Part shown: one piece after another, positions 8,053 through 16,773 of the stretch
Layout: every line of letters begins with the position of its first letter
How positions within the stretch are numbered: the stretch's first letter is position 1
NCBI GenBank assembly: GCA_035910535.1
Contig: JAMHXF010000063.1
Location: 1 to 64,000 of the forward strand
Source: Archangium_A sp035910535
Lineage (GTDB): Bacteria; Myxococcota; Myxococcia; Myxococcales; Myxococcaceae
Length of the DNA stretch: 64,000 bases
Direction: 5' to 3'
Notes under the pieces: generated by a model
The model's database searches: none
What the model was told of the DNA's origin: nothing
The model's input: the letters and a program-made list of their open reading frames with translations, nothing else
Position numbers and translations under genes: made by a program

Positions 8053-10302
8053 TCAGCACACGAGCCGCAGCCGGGCGATGGCCTTGTGCAGTCGCTCATC
8101 GGGAGCGCGCACGCCCGCGAGGTACGTGGGCAGCGGGATCGCGTACACGCCGAGCAGGTGGAGCAGCAGCGTCACCGCTTCGGCGCGGCGCCCGTCGGCC
8201 GGCGCGAGCCCGACGGCTTCTCCCACGGCCTCCACGATGTCGAGGAAGCGCGGCAGCTGCGCTGGCGGCGCGACGCCGGGCGTCGGCGCTTCTGGAAAGA
8301 GCGCCTCGAAGGTCTGCGTCGGAGGCTCGGCGTACTTCACGGCGCGGCCGGCGGCGATCTCCTCGAGCGCCTCGAGGTGCGGCAGCAGGCGCTCGAGAGA
8401 ATCCGTCGTCACCGACACGTCGGAGGGCAGCAGCGTGCGCCAGGCCGTGTCGAAGTCGGTGCGGGCGAGCTGAATCTCGGCGTCGGAGAGGTGGCTGTAG
8501 AAAGCGCGGCGGCCCGCGTCGCGTTGCTCGAGCACCAGTGAGCGCAGGTCGGGGTTCTCTTCGCCCAGCGAGATGAATGAGAGCGCGATCTCCAGGCCTT
8601 CGTAGGGGCTGCGCGTCTTACGAATGAGCTCGAGGTCGACGCCGTCTTCACCGTCGGTCACCAACACGACGGTCGCCCGCGCGAGGTACGGGTCGGCGCC
8701 ACGCGCGCGCCCGATGGAGTCGAACGCAGAGACGAGCGCGAGGGAGATGTCGGTTTGCCCTTCGGCCGGTGAGTCGCGGAAGAGCCGGTAGATCTGCCGC
8801 GAGGCTTCGTCTCCGTTGTCGACGCGCGCGAGATCGCTGGGCTGGTCGTTGAAGAACGAGAGGTACAGCGGGTCGAACGGGAGCTTCGAGAGCGCCTTCA
8901 CGCGAATGGCGTTCAACTCGGAGATGAGCAGCGCGTCACGAAAGCGCGCGCGGCTGCCGTGCATCGAGCCCGAAGCGTCGAGCACGTACACGCGCACCGC
9001 GCCCTGGCGCGCCTGCTTCGGCTTCGGCGGCACCTCCTCTTCGACGTACGAGCGCACCAGCTGGCGACCCGCGGCGAGGTCGAGCACCAGCGAGCCGGGG
9101 CGGTCGAGCACGAAGTGCTGCAGTTGATCGAGCGAGTTGGTCGTCTCGTAGGTCATCAACTGCGTGGGGTACGGCACACGGCGCTGCACCGGGCGCGTGG
9201 TGGTCGTCTCGGCTTCGACGATCTCCTCCGTCAGCGCGTCTTCGACGTCGAAGAAGCGCGCGCAGCCTGCGGCGAGCTCGAGCGCCTGTCGCTGGTCGTC
9301 GCTCAGCTCGAACGCGAAGCTGGCGAGCTGGGCCGCGAGCGCGTCGCCAATGCCGTGTTTGCCGCCGGGCTTGAGCCCGTCGTCGGCTTCGAAGGGCATC
9401 GCCCGCCACCCCGTCGAACGCAGCTCCTCCGCGCGGGTGACGGCCGAAGGCAACGCCGCCGGGTCGACCATCGAGAGCGCCGCGGAGTTCGCGACCTCGG
9501 CGAGCTGCGCGTCACCCGCCTCCACCGCGCGCTCGTACAGCGCACGGAGGCTCCGCCACGCCGTCTGCGGAGAGCGTCGCGAGGTGTGCCGCACGTGCCG
9601 AAGCAGCTCGTCGAACGATCTCACCGCTGGCGCTGCTCGCACGCGCTCCCGCGCCGCGCCGAGCTGGAGTCGCAGCAGTCGACTCCGCTCGCGATCGCCC
9701 TTCGTCTCGGAGCCCATGCGGAGCACCAGCTCGTACGCGAGGTCGAGATCGCGTCGCTTGCTCGCCGTGTCGGCGACCTCCCCCTGCGCCCGCGTCGCGA
9801 GGAACTCAGCGATGGCGAGCCGCGCCAGCTGCGGAATGCCGAGCGAGGTGAGCAGCGGTCGCGAAAAAATCTCCGGAGCATTCGCCGCGCCCGAGAACAC
9901 GGCGGCCACCTTCACCACCCGTGAGAGCCGAACGAAGTCGGCCGCGAGCCCGTCACGGGCGCCCGACGACAAGGGCTCCAACGCCGCCAGCTTCTCGGCC
10001 GTCGACAGCGCGGCGTCGAACTCTTCGAGTGAGGCCTTCGCGCGGCGCAACAACCCTTCGTGCAGCGCGCCGGTGCGCCCCTTCGCGGTGCCGAGCTCGC
10101 GCAGCAGCCGCGCGTCGGCGGCGGTGTGAATACCGGCGCGCTCGAGGTCGACGTCGAGGGAGCGCAGCTCGACGAGCACGTCAGTCAGCGTGTCGCGCAC
10201 GAAGAGCATGCGCGCGCGGTCGACCAGCCCCAGCGGCGGCGGCCGACCTGCACGCAGCGCGTCGAGTCGAACCTTCAACGCGTTGAAGTGGTCGACGTAC
10301 AT
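8053..10302 (-). CDS. Von Willebrand A domain protein, ViaA-like partner of a MoxR ATPase
   Basis: The protein has 749 residues. The first 370 are helical and probably bind the ATPase partner. A VWA domain follows (about 430-640) with a complete metal-ion-dependent adhesion site: DASGS (Asp442, Ser444, Ser446), Thr517 in EGQTDIS and Asp550 in LVTDGEDG. The C-terminal 110 residues are helical and proline-containing. There is no signal peptide, so it acts in the cytoplasm. It starts 3 bp after the stop of the AAA+ gene, which matches the RavA-ViaA arrangement where the ATPase delivers remodelling force to the VWA protein's metal-dependent target. The target is unknown. Confidence 0.85.
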   Translation of the reverse strand: MYVDHFNALKVRLDALRAGRPPPLGLVDRARMLFVRDTLTDVLVELRSLDVDLERAGIHTAADARLLRELGTAKGRTGALHEGLLRRAKASLEEFDAALSTAEKLAALEPLSSGARDGLAADFVRLSRVVKVAAVFSGAANAPEIFSRPLLTSLGIPQLARLAIAEFLATRAQGEVADTASKRRDLDLAYELVLRMGSETKGDRERSRLLRLQLGAARERVRAAPAVRSFDELLRHVRHTSRRSPQTAWRSLRALYERAVEAGDAQLAEVANSAALSMVDPAALPSAVTRAEELRSTGWRAMPFEADDGLKPGGKHGIGDALAAQLASFAFELSDDQRQALELAAGCARFFDVEDALTEEIVEAETTTTRPVQRRVPYPTQLMTYETTNSLDQLQHFVLDRPGSLVLDLAAGRQLVRSYVEEEVPPKPKQARQGAVRVYVLDASGSMHGSRARFRDALLISELNAIRVKALSKLPFDPLYLSFFNDQPSDLARVDNGDEASRQIYRLFRDSPAEGQTDISLALVSAFDSIGRARGADPYLARATVVLVTDGEDGVDLELIRKTRSPYEGLEIALSFISLGEENPDLRSLVLEQRDAGRRAFYSHLSDAEIQLARTDFDTAWRTLLPSDVSVTTDSLERLLPHLEALEEIAAGRAVKYAEPPTQTFEALFPEAPTPGVAPPAQLPRFLDIVEAVGEAVGLAPADGRRAEAVTLLLHLLGVYAIPLPTYLAGVRAPDERLHKAIARLRLVC

Positions 10303-10305
10303 CGA

Positions 10306-12831
10306 CTACCGCCTCGCGCGCGCTTCGATGATCCGCCGCGAGAAACCAGAGAACGCAGCGTCGACAGCGGCCAGCTCTGACTTGAGCGTCTCGAGCGCCT
10401 GCGGCTTGCTGCTCGCGCCGTTGCCGAGGCGGAGAATCGAGCCCTCCAACCGCACCAGCTCGCCTTCGCGCGTCACCAACAACGGGAAGCGGCTCTTCAC
10501 CAACGCGTCGAAGAGTCGTTCGGCTTCGGCCTTCGAGCGATCGACCTCATTGGCGACGAGCGCCGCGTCGATCTGCTTCCACCAGCTCGCCAGGAAGCGC
10601 ACGCGGAGCGCGACAGAGTGCAGCTCTGCGGTCGCGACCAACGAGCGCACTTCAGTCGGCAACGGCGACACGCCGACGCCTTCGAGCAACGCGTCGAGCG
10701 CACCGAGCGCCGAGAGCTCACCTTCGACGGCCTGCGCCGCGAGGCTCTGTCGGTAGAACGAGTACGCCTCACCATTGAGCGCCTTGGCGGCCTCTGGCGC
10801 GGCGACGCGCTGTGTGCCGAGGCCCTCGGCGTAGCCGCGCACCCGACGATCGAGATCGTCTCGCACCGCGCGCAACGCCACGTCAGGCGCGGCACCTTCA
10901 CGGGTCAAGTTGTCGATGACCGCCTGCACGAGGCGCTGCAACTGATCGAGTCGTTGAAACGGCTGCACCGCGACCACGTCGCGCAAATAGGCCTCGGCGA
11001 TCGGCGCGAGCAGCTGACTGCGCAGGCCACGATTCGACGGCGACAGGCCCACGAGCGCGTTCTCGAGCTCGCGCAGGCGGCGGCTCTCGATGCCGAGCAG
11101 CTCGAGTGGCTCTCCTTTGCGCGCCGACGGAGCGAACCCCGTCACCGCGCGGCGCCGCAGCGCACCCGCCGTCCGTTCACGAACCGCCGCGACGTGTTCA
11201 CGCAGCGGCGCGAGCGCGTCGGGGATGATCACGCCGAGCACCTGCGCGAGCTCCGCGATGCGCTCGAGCTCTTCAGTGAGGTTGGTCGCCAACCCGGCCA
11301 CCGCGTCGAGCTTCATGGCGTCGTCGAACTCGGTGCCTTCGGCCGAGAGCGCGATCATCGAGGCTGATTGACGACAGAACTCCGCGACCTCACGCGCGAG
11401 CGGAGGCAGTCGGCTCTGCAGCTCGGGCACCCGGCGCGCGAGCTCGAGCACGTCGCCGAAGCTGCCGAGCAACGCGACGCCTCCGCGACCTTCGCCCTGC
11501 CCCGCCATACCGCGCGAGAGTCGGAGCGACAGGCCTTGCAACAGCTGCTCACCGGCCTTGAGCAGCTGCTTCCGGTTGTCGGAGTGCCGCGGCCCGGGGA
11601 CGAGCTTGTTGCGCAACGAGACGGCCGACGTGCTCGCGACCGAGGCGCTCCAGTTGCGCGTCTGCCCTTCGGCCGCGGCCACCTCGTCTTGCGGCCGCAG
11701 ATCGGCGGTCTCGCGCTCGAGTGACTGCTGCAGCGTCGGCGCGAGCTTCGCGAAGGACTGCGTGAAGGCGCGGTGCTCGACACGGATGATCTCCAGCTGC
11801 GCCCGCTCGCGCGGGTCGACCGACACCTTCAACAGCGCGTCGAGCTCGTTCTCGGCGGGCCCACCGAGCAGGAAGAAGTGCCGCAGTGTCTCGAGATCGC
11901 TGGGCTCCGCGACCAGCCGTCGCTCCGGGCGGCGATAGAGGCGATCTCGCACCACGCCGGCCTTCAACGCCCACAGCGCCTTCACCATCGAGCGCTGCGA
12001 GAAGTACTTCGTGGGCACGTAGTCAGGCAGCCGCGCCACCTGCGCCAGCAGCTCACGCTCGAGCGTGTCGGCGAGATCTTCGATGCCTTCGGCGACGACC
12101 GGCGGCACTTCGACGGCGTCGACCGCGGCCTGCAACACGTCGAGCTGCTGCAACGTGAGCCGCGCCTGCAACGACGGCCGCTGCCCGGTCTGCGCGCGGT
12201 GCAGCATCTGCCCGCGGCTCGCGCGGCGCGAGAAGCTCTTGGGCGCGAAGCAGATGAACGAGATGCGATCTGCGAAGGCCTGCAACGTCTCCGGAGAGCG
12301 CTGCAGCACCTCAGACAGGTAGCGATTCGAGGTCATCAGCGCGCACTCACAGCGGCCCGGCGTCACCTTGCGGCCGTGCTTGAGCTCACGCTCGTGCAGC
12401 ACGTTGAGGATCGAACGAAGCAGCATGTCGCGCCCGTCGAACACCTCGTCGAGGAACGCGTGCACCGCGCCCAGCATGCCTTCTTCGGTGAGGTACTCGG
12501 TGCGCCCAGTCTCGGTGAGCGTCTTGAAGTCGACCGGGCCGATGAGATCGGTCTGTACGGTATTTTCAGCGAGCTGCTTGCTGAAGAGCGACGGGCGCCC
12601 GCTCTGCTCGTCGACGATGCGGCCAAGCACGGCGGCGGCGATGGCGCTCTTCGCGGTGCCGGGCGGGCCGATGATCAACACGTGTTCACGACAGAGCAAC
12701 GCGAGCTCGACCTGCGTGAACATCGTCTCGCGCTCGACGAAGGCCTCGCGCAGCTCGCCGAAGAAGCCGCGAAACGCAGTTGCCGACTCGGCGAAGCGGG
12801 CGTCATCAGACCAATGGCTCGGTGCATTCAC
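10306..12831 (-). CDS. MoxR/RavA-type AAA+ ATPase with long C-terminal extension
   Basis: The protein has 841 residues from a GTG at 12831. An AAA+ domain occupies about residues 15-300, with Walker A GPPGTAKS (55-62), Walker B HAFLDEV (Asp128, Glu129) and MLLRSILNVLHEREL, the region typical of RavA. Sensor-type MTSNRYLSEV follows. The remaining 500 residues are mostly helical and not recognised; they are longer than in E. coli RavA (about 500 residues in total). The reading frame extends open to 13779, but that part is antisense to the CAAX protease gene, so I reject it. No Shine-Dalgarno is visible before the GTG. It heads the operon with the VWA and coiled-coil genes. MoxR ATPases act as chaperones for metal-cofactor loading or complex assembly. 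Confidence 0.85.
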   Translation of the reverse strand: MNAPSHWSDDARFAESATAFRGFFGELREAFVERETMFTQVELALLCREHVLIIGPPGTAKSAIAAAVLGRIVDEQSGRPSLFSKQLAENTVQTDLIGPVDFKTLTETGRTEYLTEEGMLGAVHAFLDEVFDGRDMLLRSILNVLHERELKHGRKVTPGRCECALMTSNRYLSEVLQRSPETLQAFADRISFICFAPKSFSRRASRGQMLHRAQTGQRPSLQARLTLQQLDVLQAAVDAVEVPPVVAEGIEDLADTLERELLAQVARLPDYVPTKYFSQRSMVKALWALKAGVVRDRLYRRPERRLVAEPSDLETLRHFFLLGGPAENELDALLKVSVDPRERAQLEIIRVEHRAFTQSFAKLAPTLQQSLERETADLRPQDEVAAAEGQTRNWSASVASTSAVSLRNKLVPGPRHSDNRKQLLKAGEQLLQGLSLRLSRGMAGQGEGRGGVALLGSFGDVLELARRVPELQSRLPPLAREVAEFCRQSASMIALSAEGTEFDDAMKLDAVAGLATNLTEELERIAELAQVLGVIIPDALAPLREHVAAVRERTAGALRRRAVTGFAPSARKGEPLELLGIESRRLRELENALVGLSPSNRGLRSQLLAPIAEAYLRDVVAVQPFQRLDQLQRLVQAVIDNLTREGAAPDVALRAVRDDLDRRVRGYAEGLGTQRVAAPEAAKALNGEAYSFYRQSLAAQAVEGELSALGALDALLEGVGVSPLPTEVRSLVATAELHSVALRVRFLASWWKQIDAALVANEVDRSKAEAERLFDALVKSRFPLLVTREGELVRLEGSILRLGNGASSKPQALETLKSELAAVDAAFSGFSRRIIEARARR

Positions 12832-12840
12832 AGGGCGCTG

Positions 12841-12848
12841 AGTATAAC
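12841..12848. promoter_or_regulatory. Overlapping divergent -10-like elements
   Basis: The 39-bp gap between the AAA+ gene (minus) and the CAAX gene (plus) contains the sequence AGTATAAC. Read on the plus strand it holds TATAAC (12843-12848), one mismatch from TATAAT. Read on the minus strand it holds TATACT (12846-12841). No good -35 is visible for either direction. Transcription from the minus element would begin almost at the GTG at 12831, giving a nearly leaderless message. Confidence 0.3.
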
Positions 12849-12870
12849 GACGCGCCACGAGCCCGTTCCC

Positions 12871-13890
12871 GTGATCGAGCAGCCCGCCCCAAGCACCCGT
12901 TTCTTCGTCGTGTGGAGCCTCTTCACGCTCGCGACCTACGTCGCCGTGGGGAGCACCGCGCAGATGCTGCATCTCGCGTGGGGCCTGTGGGCCTCGGAGC
13001 TCGTGCTCTTCGCGGGGCTCGCCGTCATCGGTTGGCAAGTCGCCGGCTTCGCGCCGAAGGCCGCCTTCGGAATGACGCGCTTCGAGGGTCGCAGCTTCGG
13101 CCTCGGCGTCGCCTACGGAACGATCAACTACCTCGCGTGGGCCGTGCCGTTGATGGCCCTCGCAGAGGCGATCTTTCCTCAGCGCATCGTCGAGATGTTC
13201 GACAGCTCGCAGCTCTTCAACCGCAACAGTCAGCTCGAGGTCGTCATCGCCATCGCCGGGGCCGCCATCGCCGCGCCGTTCTGCGAGGAGCTCTTCTTTC
13301 GTGGCTTCGTGCAGCAGGGCTTTCGAGAAGCGCCGCGCGGCATCGTGGTGACGGCGCTCATTTTCAGCGCGTTCCACTTCGACCCGGTGGGCTTCATGGC
13401 GCGCTTCGAGCTGGGCGTGCTCTTTGGACTGTTGGCGTGGCGCGCGGGCTCGCTCTGGCCGGCCATCGGCGCACACGCCGCGAACAACACGGTCTCGACG
13501 CTGCTCTTCTTTCTGAGCGGCGACGAGAAAGACGCGGAGCTGGTGTGGTGGGTGCCGGTGTTGCTCTTCGTGGTGGGCAATTCTGCACTGTACGTGCTGG
13601 CGCGCGCGACGAAGGGCACGTTGACGGCGCGCGAGCCGATGCAGCGCGTGGCGATCGACGTGAAGCCCCCGGCGACGCTGTTTGCGCCGTGGGTGCTGGG
13701 TGGCGTCGCGTCGTTCTTGTTGCTGCTCGCCGTCGACTGGCGCGGCGTGGCGCTCAACCTCATCGACGCGCGACTGCAACCTGCGCAGCGCCTGAGGACG
13801 AGCGACGACGTGAAGGCGCTCCGCGCGAAGGCCCGCGCGGGTGACGCGCCGCTGAGCGACTACGAAGCGCGCCTTCAGTCGAGTCGGTAA
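12871..13890 (+). CDS. CPBP-family intramembrane metalloprotease (CAAX protease-like)
   Basis: The protein has 339 residues from the GTG at 12871. Multiple hydrophobic segments surround the two CPBP (Abi) motifs: EELFFRG (the EExxxR motif) and FSAFHFD, with a later conserved AHAANN. These residues form the glutamate-dependent intramembrane active site of the Rce1-like family. Such proteases trim prenylated proteins in eukaryotes; bacterial members have diverse, mostly unknown substrates. After the catalytic core come two more membrane segments and a basic 50-residue tail. The gene is divergent from the AAA+ operon and overlaps the end of the small OB-like gene by 16 bp. Confidence 0.85.
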   Translation: MIEQPAPSTRFFVVWSLFTLATYVAVGSTAQMLHLAWGLWASELVLFAGLAVIGWQVAGFAPKAAFGMTRFEGRSFGLGVAYGTINYLAWAVPLMALAEAIFPQRIVEMFDSSQLFNRNSQLEVVIAIAGAAIAAPFCEELFFRGFVQQGFREAPRGIVVTALIFSAFHFDPVGFMARFELGVLFGLLAWRAGSLWPAIGAHAANNTVSTLLFFLSGDEKDAELVWWVPVLLFVVGNSALYVLARATKGTLTAREPMQRVAIDVKPPATLFAPWVLGGVASFLLLLAVDWRGVALNLIDARLQPAQRLRTSDDVKALRAKARAGDAPLSDYEARLQSSR

Positions 13891-14090
13891 CTCGAGACCA
13901 CGAAGCGCGGGCCCACCATCGCGAAGCCCAGCGTCTCTTCGTCGACGTCGCCTTCTGCTTCGATGCGGGCGCCGTTCTTCTTGATCTTCCGATCTCCGCC
14001 CGCGAGCAGGTACGTCTTCCCGTCGTCGGTCTCGAGCACCCAGAGGCCACCTTCGACGTCGCGGTAGACGACCGTGCCGGTGAGCTTCAT
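13875..14090 (-). CDS. Small beta-rich (OB-like) protein, DUF5818-like
   Basis: This 71-residue protein starts MKLTGTVVYRDVEGGLWVLE and continues with a TDDGKTYLL strand. Alternating hydrophobic strands and charged turns suggest a five-stranded OB-type barrel, similar to DUF5818 proteins that carry the pattern LTG-V-x(n)-G-x-W-x-L-x-TDDG-x-x-Y. Its ATG overlaps the TGA of the upstream subtilase (ATGA), so translation is probably coupled. It carries no signal peptide and no catalytic motif. The function is unknown. Confidence 0.65.
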   Translation of the reverse strand: MKLTGTVVYRDVEGGLWVLETDDGKTYLLAGGDRKIKKNGARIEAEGDVDEETLGFAMVGPRFVVSSYRLD

Positions 14091-15955
14091 GCGGCCTTCT
14101 TGAGCATCGCGCGCGCCAGGAAGAGGCAGATGAGCGCGTTCACCGCGAGCCAGGGAATCGCGAGGAACGTGAAGGGCAACCACGCCAGCGCCGGCGCGTG
14201 CGACCAGAGCGCGTACCCGAGGATCGCCGCGAAGCCGATGGACAGGCCGCCGACGACGGGCCGCAGCCCTTTCCACTTCACCGCGAACATCGCCAACACG
14301 CTGGGTAACAGCGCGCTGTACACGAGCGGGTTCGCCGTCGAACCACGACCGAAGATGATGCGGTTGAGCCAGTCAGGCAGCGGCAGCGTGATGGCTGCGG
14401 TCACTGCGTTGGGGTCAGCGAAGCGCTGAATGAAGAAGACGCCGACGGTGCTGAGCATGAGCGGCACCAGGAAGCCCGGCGTCACCAACACGTTCAGGAA
14501 CCCGGGGCGCTCTTTGCGACCCAGCGTCAGCAAGACGAACGCGAGGAAGCCGGTGGCCCAGGCGAAGACCGTCCAGTTGGTGGCGCGGTACGAGTACGCG
14601 TTCACCTCGGCCGGGCGCTCCTGTGCGAGCTGCGCTTCGGGCGGCAGCAGCTCGCTCACGTCGGCCGCGCGCAGCTTCTTGAGCGCCTTCAACGCGGCTT
14701 CGGCGTCGATGAGGCCGTGCCCGTATTGATCGCTCCAGCCCGTCATGCCGGCCGCGGGCCTGGCGCTCATGATGATGGCCTTCTCGACTTGATCAGGGTT
14801 CTTCGCGCCGGCCGCGTACAGCAGCGCCGCCAGCCCCGCGACGTGCGGCGTGGCCATCGACGTGCCCTGGTACGACGCGTAGACCGCCTGCGAGACGTCC
14901 TGCGGGTCGATGGTGTTCTGCACGATGCCCGCCGCTTCGCCTTGCGACTTGTCACCACCAGGCGCGGCGATGTCGAGCTCCTTGCCCCACGACGAATACG
15001 GAGCCTTCGTGCCGCTCGGGCCCACGGCGGCGACCGCGAACGAGCCGGGGTACGCCGCCGGGTACTCGACGACGCCACGACCACCGTTGCCAGCCGCGCA
15101 CACCACCACGACGCCCTTGTTGCGCGCGTACATCACGGCGTTCTCCATGACGTCGGAGCGACCGCCACCGCCGAGCGACATGTTGATGACCTGCGCGCCG
15201 TTGTCGGCCGCCCAGCGAATCGCGTCGGCGATGTCGGCCGTGTTGCCGCTGCCGAAGTGATCGAGCACCTTCACCGGCATCAACGTCGCTTCGAAGGCCA
15301 CACCGGCGACGCCTTCACCGTTGTCGGTGGCCTGCGCGATGGTGCCCGCGACGTGCGTGCCGTGACCGTGATCGTCGTTGGCGTGCGCGTCGTCATTCAC
15401 GAAATCCCACCCGTGCTTGAAGCGCTGCTTGCCGAGATCCGGCACCTGCACGAAGTCGTCGTGGTTTTCCCACGCGATGCCGGTGTCGAGCACGGCGACG
15501 ACGACGCCCTTGCCGCGAGAGAGCTCCCACGCTTTTTCCATGTTGATCTGCTTCAGGTTCCACTGCGCCGGGTACAGGGGGTCGTTCGGCACGAAGCTCG
15601 TCTTGACCTCCATCAACGGCTCCGCAGCTTCCACCGAAGGGTGCGCGCGGATCTTCGCCAGCAACGCGTCGAGATCGCCGTCGTAGCTGCCGACGGTGAT
15701 GGCCGAGCGCGGCCCTTCTTCTTGCGAGTTGAACTCGAGATCGATGCCCCAGTCGGTCTCGATGGCGTCGAACTCGGCCTTGGTGGTGCCGTCGACGAAG
15801 TCGACCACCACGCGCCCGGGAATTCGCGCCGCCGGGTCGTCAGGCAAGTCGGCCGTCACGTACGAAGGCCGGCGGAGCTCGACGGCATCATCGGCCGCGC
15901 CACGCGCACAGGCCGCCAGGGTCACTGCCAACGTCGCCAACAGGATTCGGTGCAT
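14087..15955 (-). CDS. S8 subtilase lipoprotein with C-terminal multi-pass membrane domain
   Basis: The protein has 622 residues from the ATG at 15955. It opens with a lipoprotein signal ending LAAC (Cys16). A propeptide-like inhibitor I9 region spans about residues 45-118. The subtilisin domain carries all three catalytic residues: Asp157 (VAVLDTG), His198 (HGHGTHVAG) and Ser366 (GTSMATPHVAG), with the oxyanion region AAGNGGRG. After residue 480 about five hydrophobic segments follow (AWATGFLAFVLLTLG, PGFLVPLMLSTVGVFFI and others), which is unusual for a secreted subtilase. The protease domain should face the periplasm or outside. An upstream start at 16009 would add residues before the signal peptide and was rejected. 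Coupled to the small gene at 13875. Confidence 0.9.
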   Translation of the reverse strand: MHRILLATLAVTLAACARGAADDAVELRRPSYVTADLPDDPAARIPGRVVVDFVDGTTKAEFDAIETDWGIDLEFNSQEEGPRSAITVGSYDGDLDALLAKIRAHPSVEAAEPLMEVKTSFVPNDPLYPAQWNLKQINMEKAWELSRGKGVVVAVLDTGIAWENHDDFVQVPDLGKQRFKHGWDFVNDDAHANDDHGHGTHVAGTIAQATDNGEGVAGVAFEATLMPVKVLDHFGSGNTADIADAIRWAADNGAQVINMSLGGGGRSDVMENAVMYARNKGVVVVCAAGNGGRGVVEYPAAYPGSFAVAAVGPSGTKAPYSSWGKELDIAAPGGDKSQGEAAGIVQNTIDPQDVSQAVYASYQGTSMATPHVAGLAALLYAAGAKNPDQVEKAIIMSARPAAGMTGWSDQYGHGLIDAEAALKALKKLRAADVSELLPPEAQLAQERPAEVNAYSYRATNWTVFAWATGFLAFVLLTLGRKERPGFLNVLVTPGFLVPLMLSTVGVFFIQRFADPNAVTAAITLPLPDWLNRIIFGRGSTANPLVYSALLPSVLAMFAVKWKGLRPVVGGLSIGFAAILGYALWSHAPALAWLPFTFLAIPWLAVNALICLFLARAMLKKAA

Positions 15956-16052
15956 GAGGGCCTCGCGAGACCTACGAACGACTGAGCCAACGATTGGATC
16001 TGCCCACAAGTTCCCCCGGGCGCCGTCGAAGAAGCCTTAAAGAACGTGAAGT

Positions 16053-16697
16053 TCAGCGTAGTTCGGCCCGACCCATCAGGGCGGCGACGGCCCTCCCCAC
16101 CATGGGCAGGTTGCGCTGGTACGCGCGCGAGGCACCTGGAATCACTGAGAAATCTCCCCCCAGTCGCTCGAGTACCGAGGCCCAGCGCCCGCGCTCCTGC
16201 GCTCGATCTTCTTCGGCGACGACGACGGCGAAGGGCCAGCGCACCGCCTCACGTCGCTCGAAGTCGTCGGGGCGAACCAGTGACGGGTTGATGAACGCCA
16301 GGCCGGCCAGGGCGAGCTCGTCGCCCATCTTGAGCGCCACGGCGTCAGACGCGCCGATGCTGGCGACGACGACCTGTTGACCTTCGGTGTTGTCGGCGGC
16401 GAGGCGCAGCGCTTCACGCGCGTCTTCGAGCCAGTCGAGCGGGCTGCGTGACGGCTCGCCCTGACTGCCGCCCACGCCGCGGTAGTTGAAGCGCAACGTG
16501 GGGTGGCCGATGCGCGAGACCGCGTAGGCCAGCTCGGCGCCGACGACGTGGTCCATGCCGCTGCCTTCGATGGGCGGCGGCGGCAACACCAACAAGCCGG
16601 GGCGCTTTTCACCTCGGTGCGAGACGCCCTCGAGCACGAGCCCACCCGCGAGAGGGATCAACGTGGGGCGTTCGAGGTACTGGCCTTTGGCAACCAT
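16053..16697 (-). CDS. Alpha/beta-hydrolase-like protein, active site altered
   Basis: This 214-residue protein shows the alpha/beta-hydrolase pattern of the COG2945-like group: LRFNYRGVGGSQGEPSRS after strand 4, then a nucleophile elbow ASIGASDAVA, where the usual G-x-S-x-G has become GASDA. The acid region is VVVAEEDR. The expected histidine, usually in PGASHF near the C-terminus, is replaced by PGASRAYQRN. With the elbow glycine and histidine both changed, it may be inactive as a hydrolase or use a different mechanism. No signal peptide is visible. It follows the terminator of the preceding lipoprotein gene and is probably transcribed on its own. Confidence 0.75.
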   Translation of the reverse strand: MVAKGQYLERPTLIPLAGGLVLEGVSHRGEKRPGLLVLPPPPIEGSGMDHVVGAELAYAVSRIGHPTLRFNYRGVGGSQGEPSRSPLDWLEDAREALRLAADNTEGQQVVVASIGASDAVALKMGDELALAGLAFINPSLVRPDDFERREAVRWPFAVVVAEEDRAQERGRWASVLERLGGDFSVIPGASRAYQRNLPMVGRAVAALMGRAELR

Positions 16698-16709
16698 GGC
16701 AGCGAGGGC

Positions 16710-16748
16710 AAAACAAAACGGGAGCCCCGCGACAAGCGAGACTCCCGT
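16710..16748 (-). terminator. Rho-independent terminator of the lipoprotein gene
   Basis: On the minus strand a 13-bp stem (two of the pairs G-U) closes a 5-nt loop: the arms are 16748-16736 and 16730-16718, with outer arms ACGGGAG and CTCCCGT. It is followed immediately by TTTGTTTTG. The two wobble pairs are possible only in the minus-strand RNA, which supports the orientation. It sits 25 bp after the stop of the lipoprotein gene ending at 16774. Confidence 0.9.
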
Positions 16749-16773
16749 CGAACAGCGACACCCGTGAAGTGAA

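Noticed and set aside
11773..12870. Upstream extension of the CAAX frame (705-residue reading frame)
   Set aside because: It is antisense to the AAA+ gene; the CAAX protein begins at GTG 12871.
12832..13779. N-terminal extension of the AAA+ frame to a 1157-residue protein
   Set aside because: This part is antisense to the CAAX protease gene, which has clear motifs, and the composition (His/Arg/Glu-rich) is a shadow pattern.
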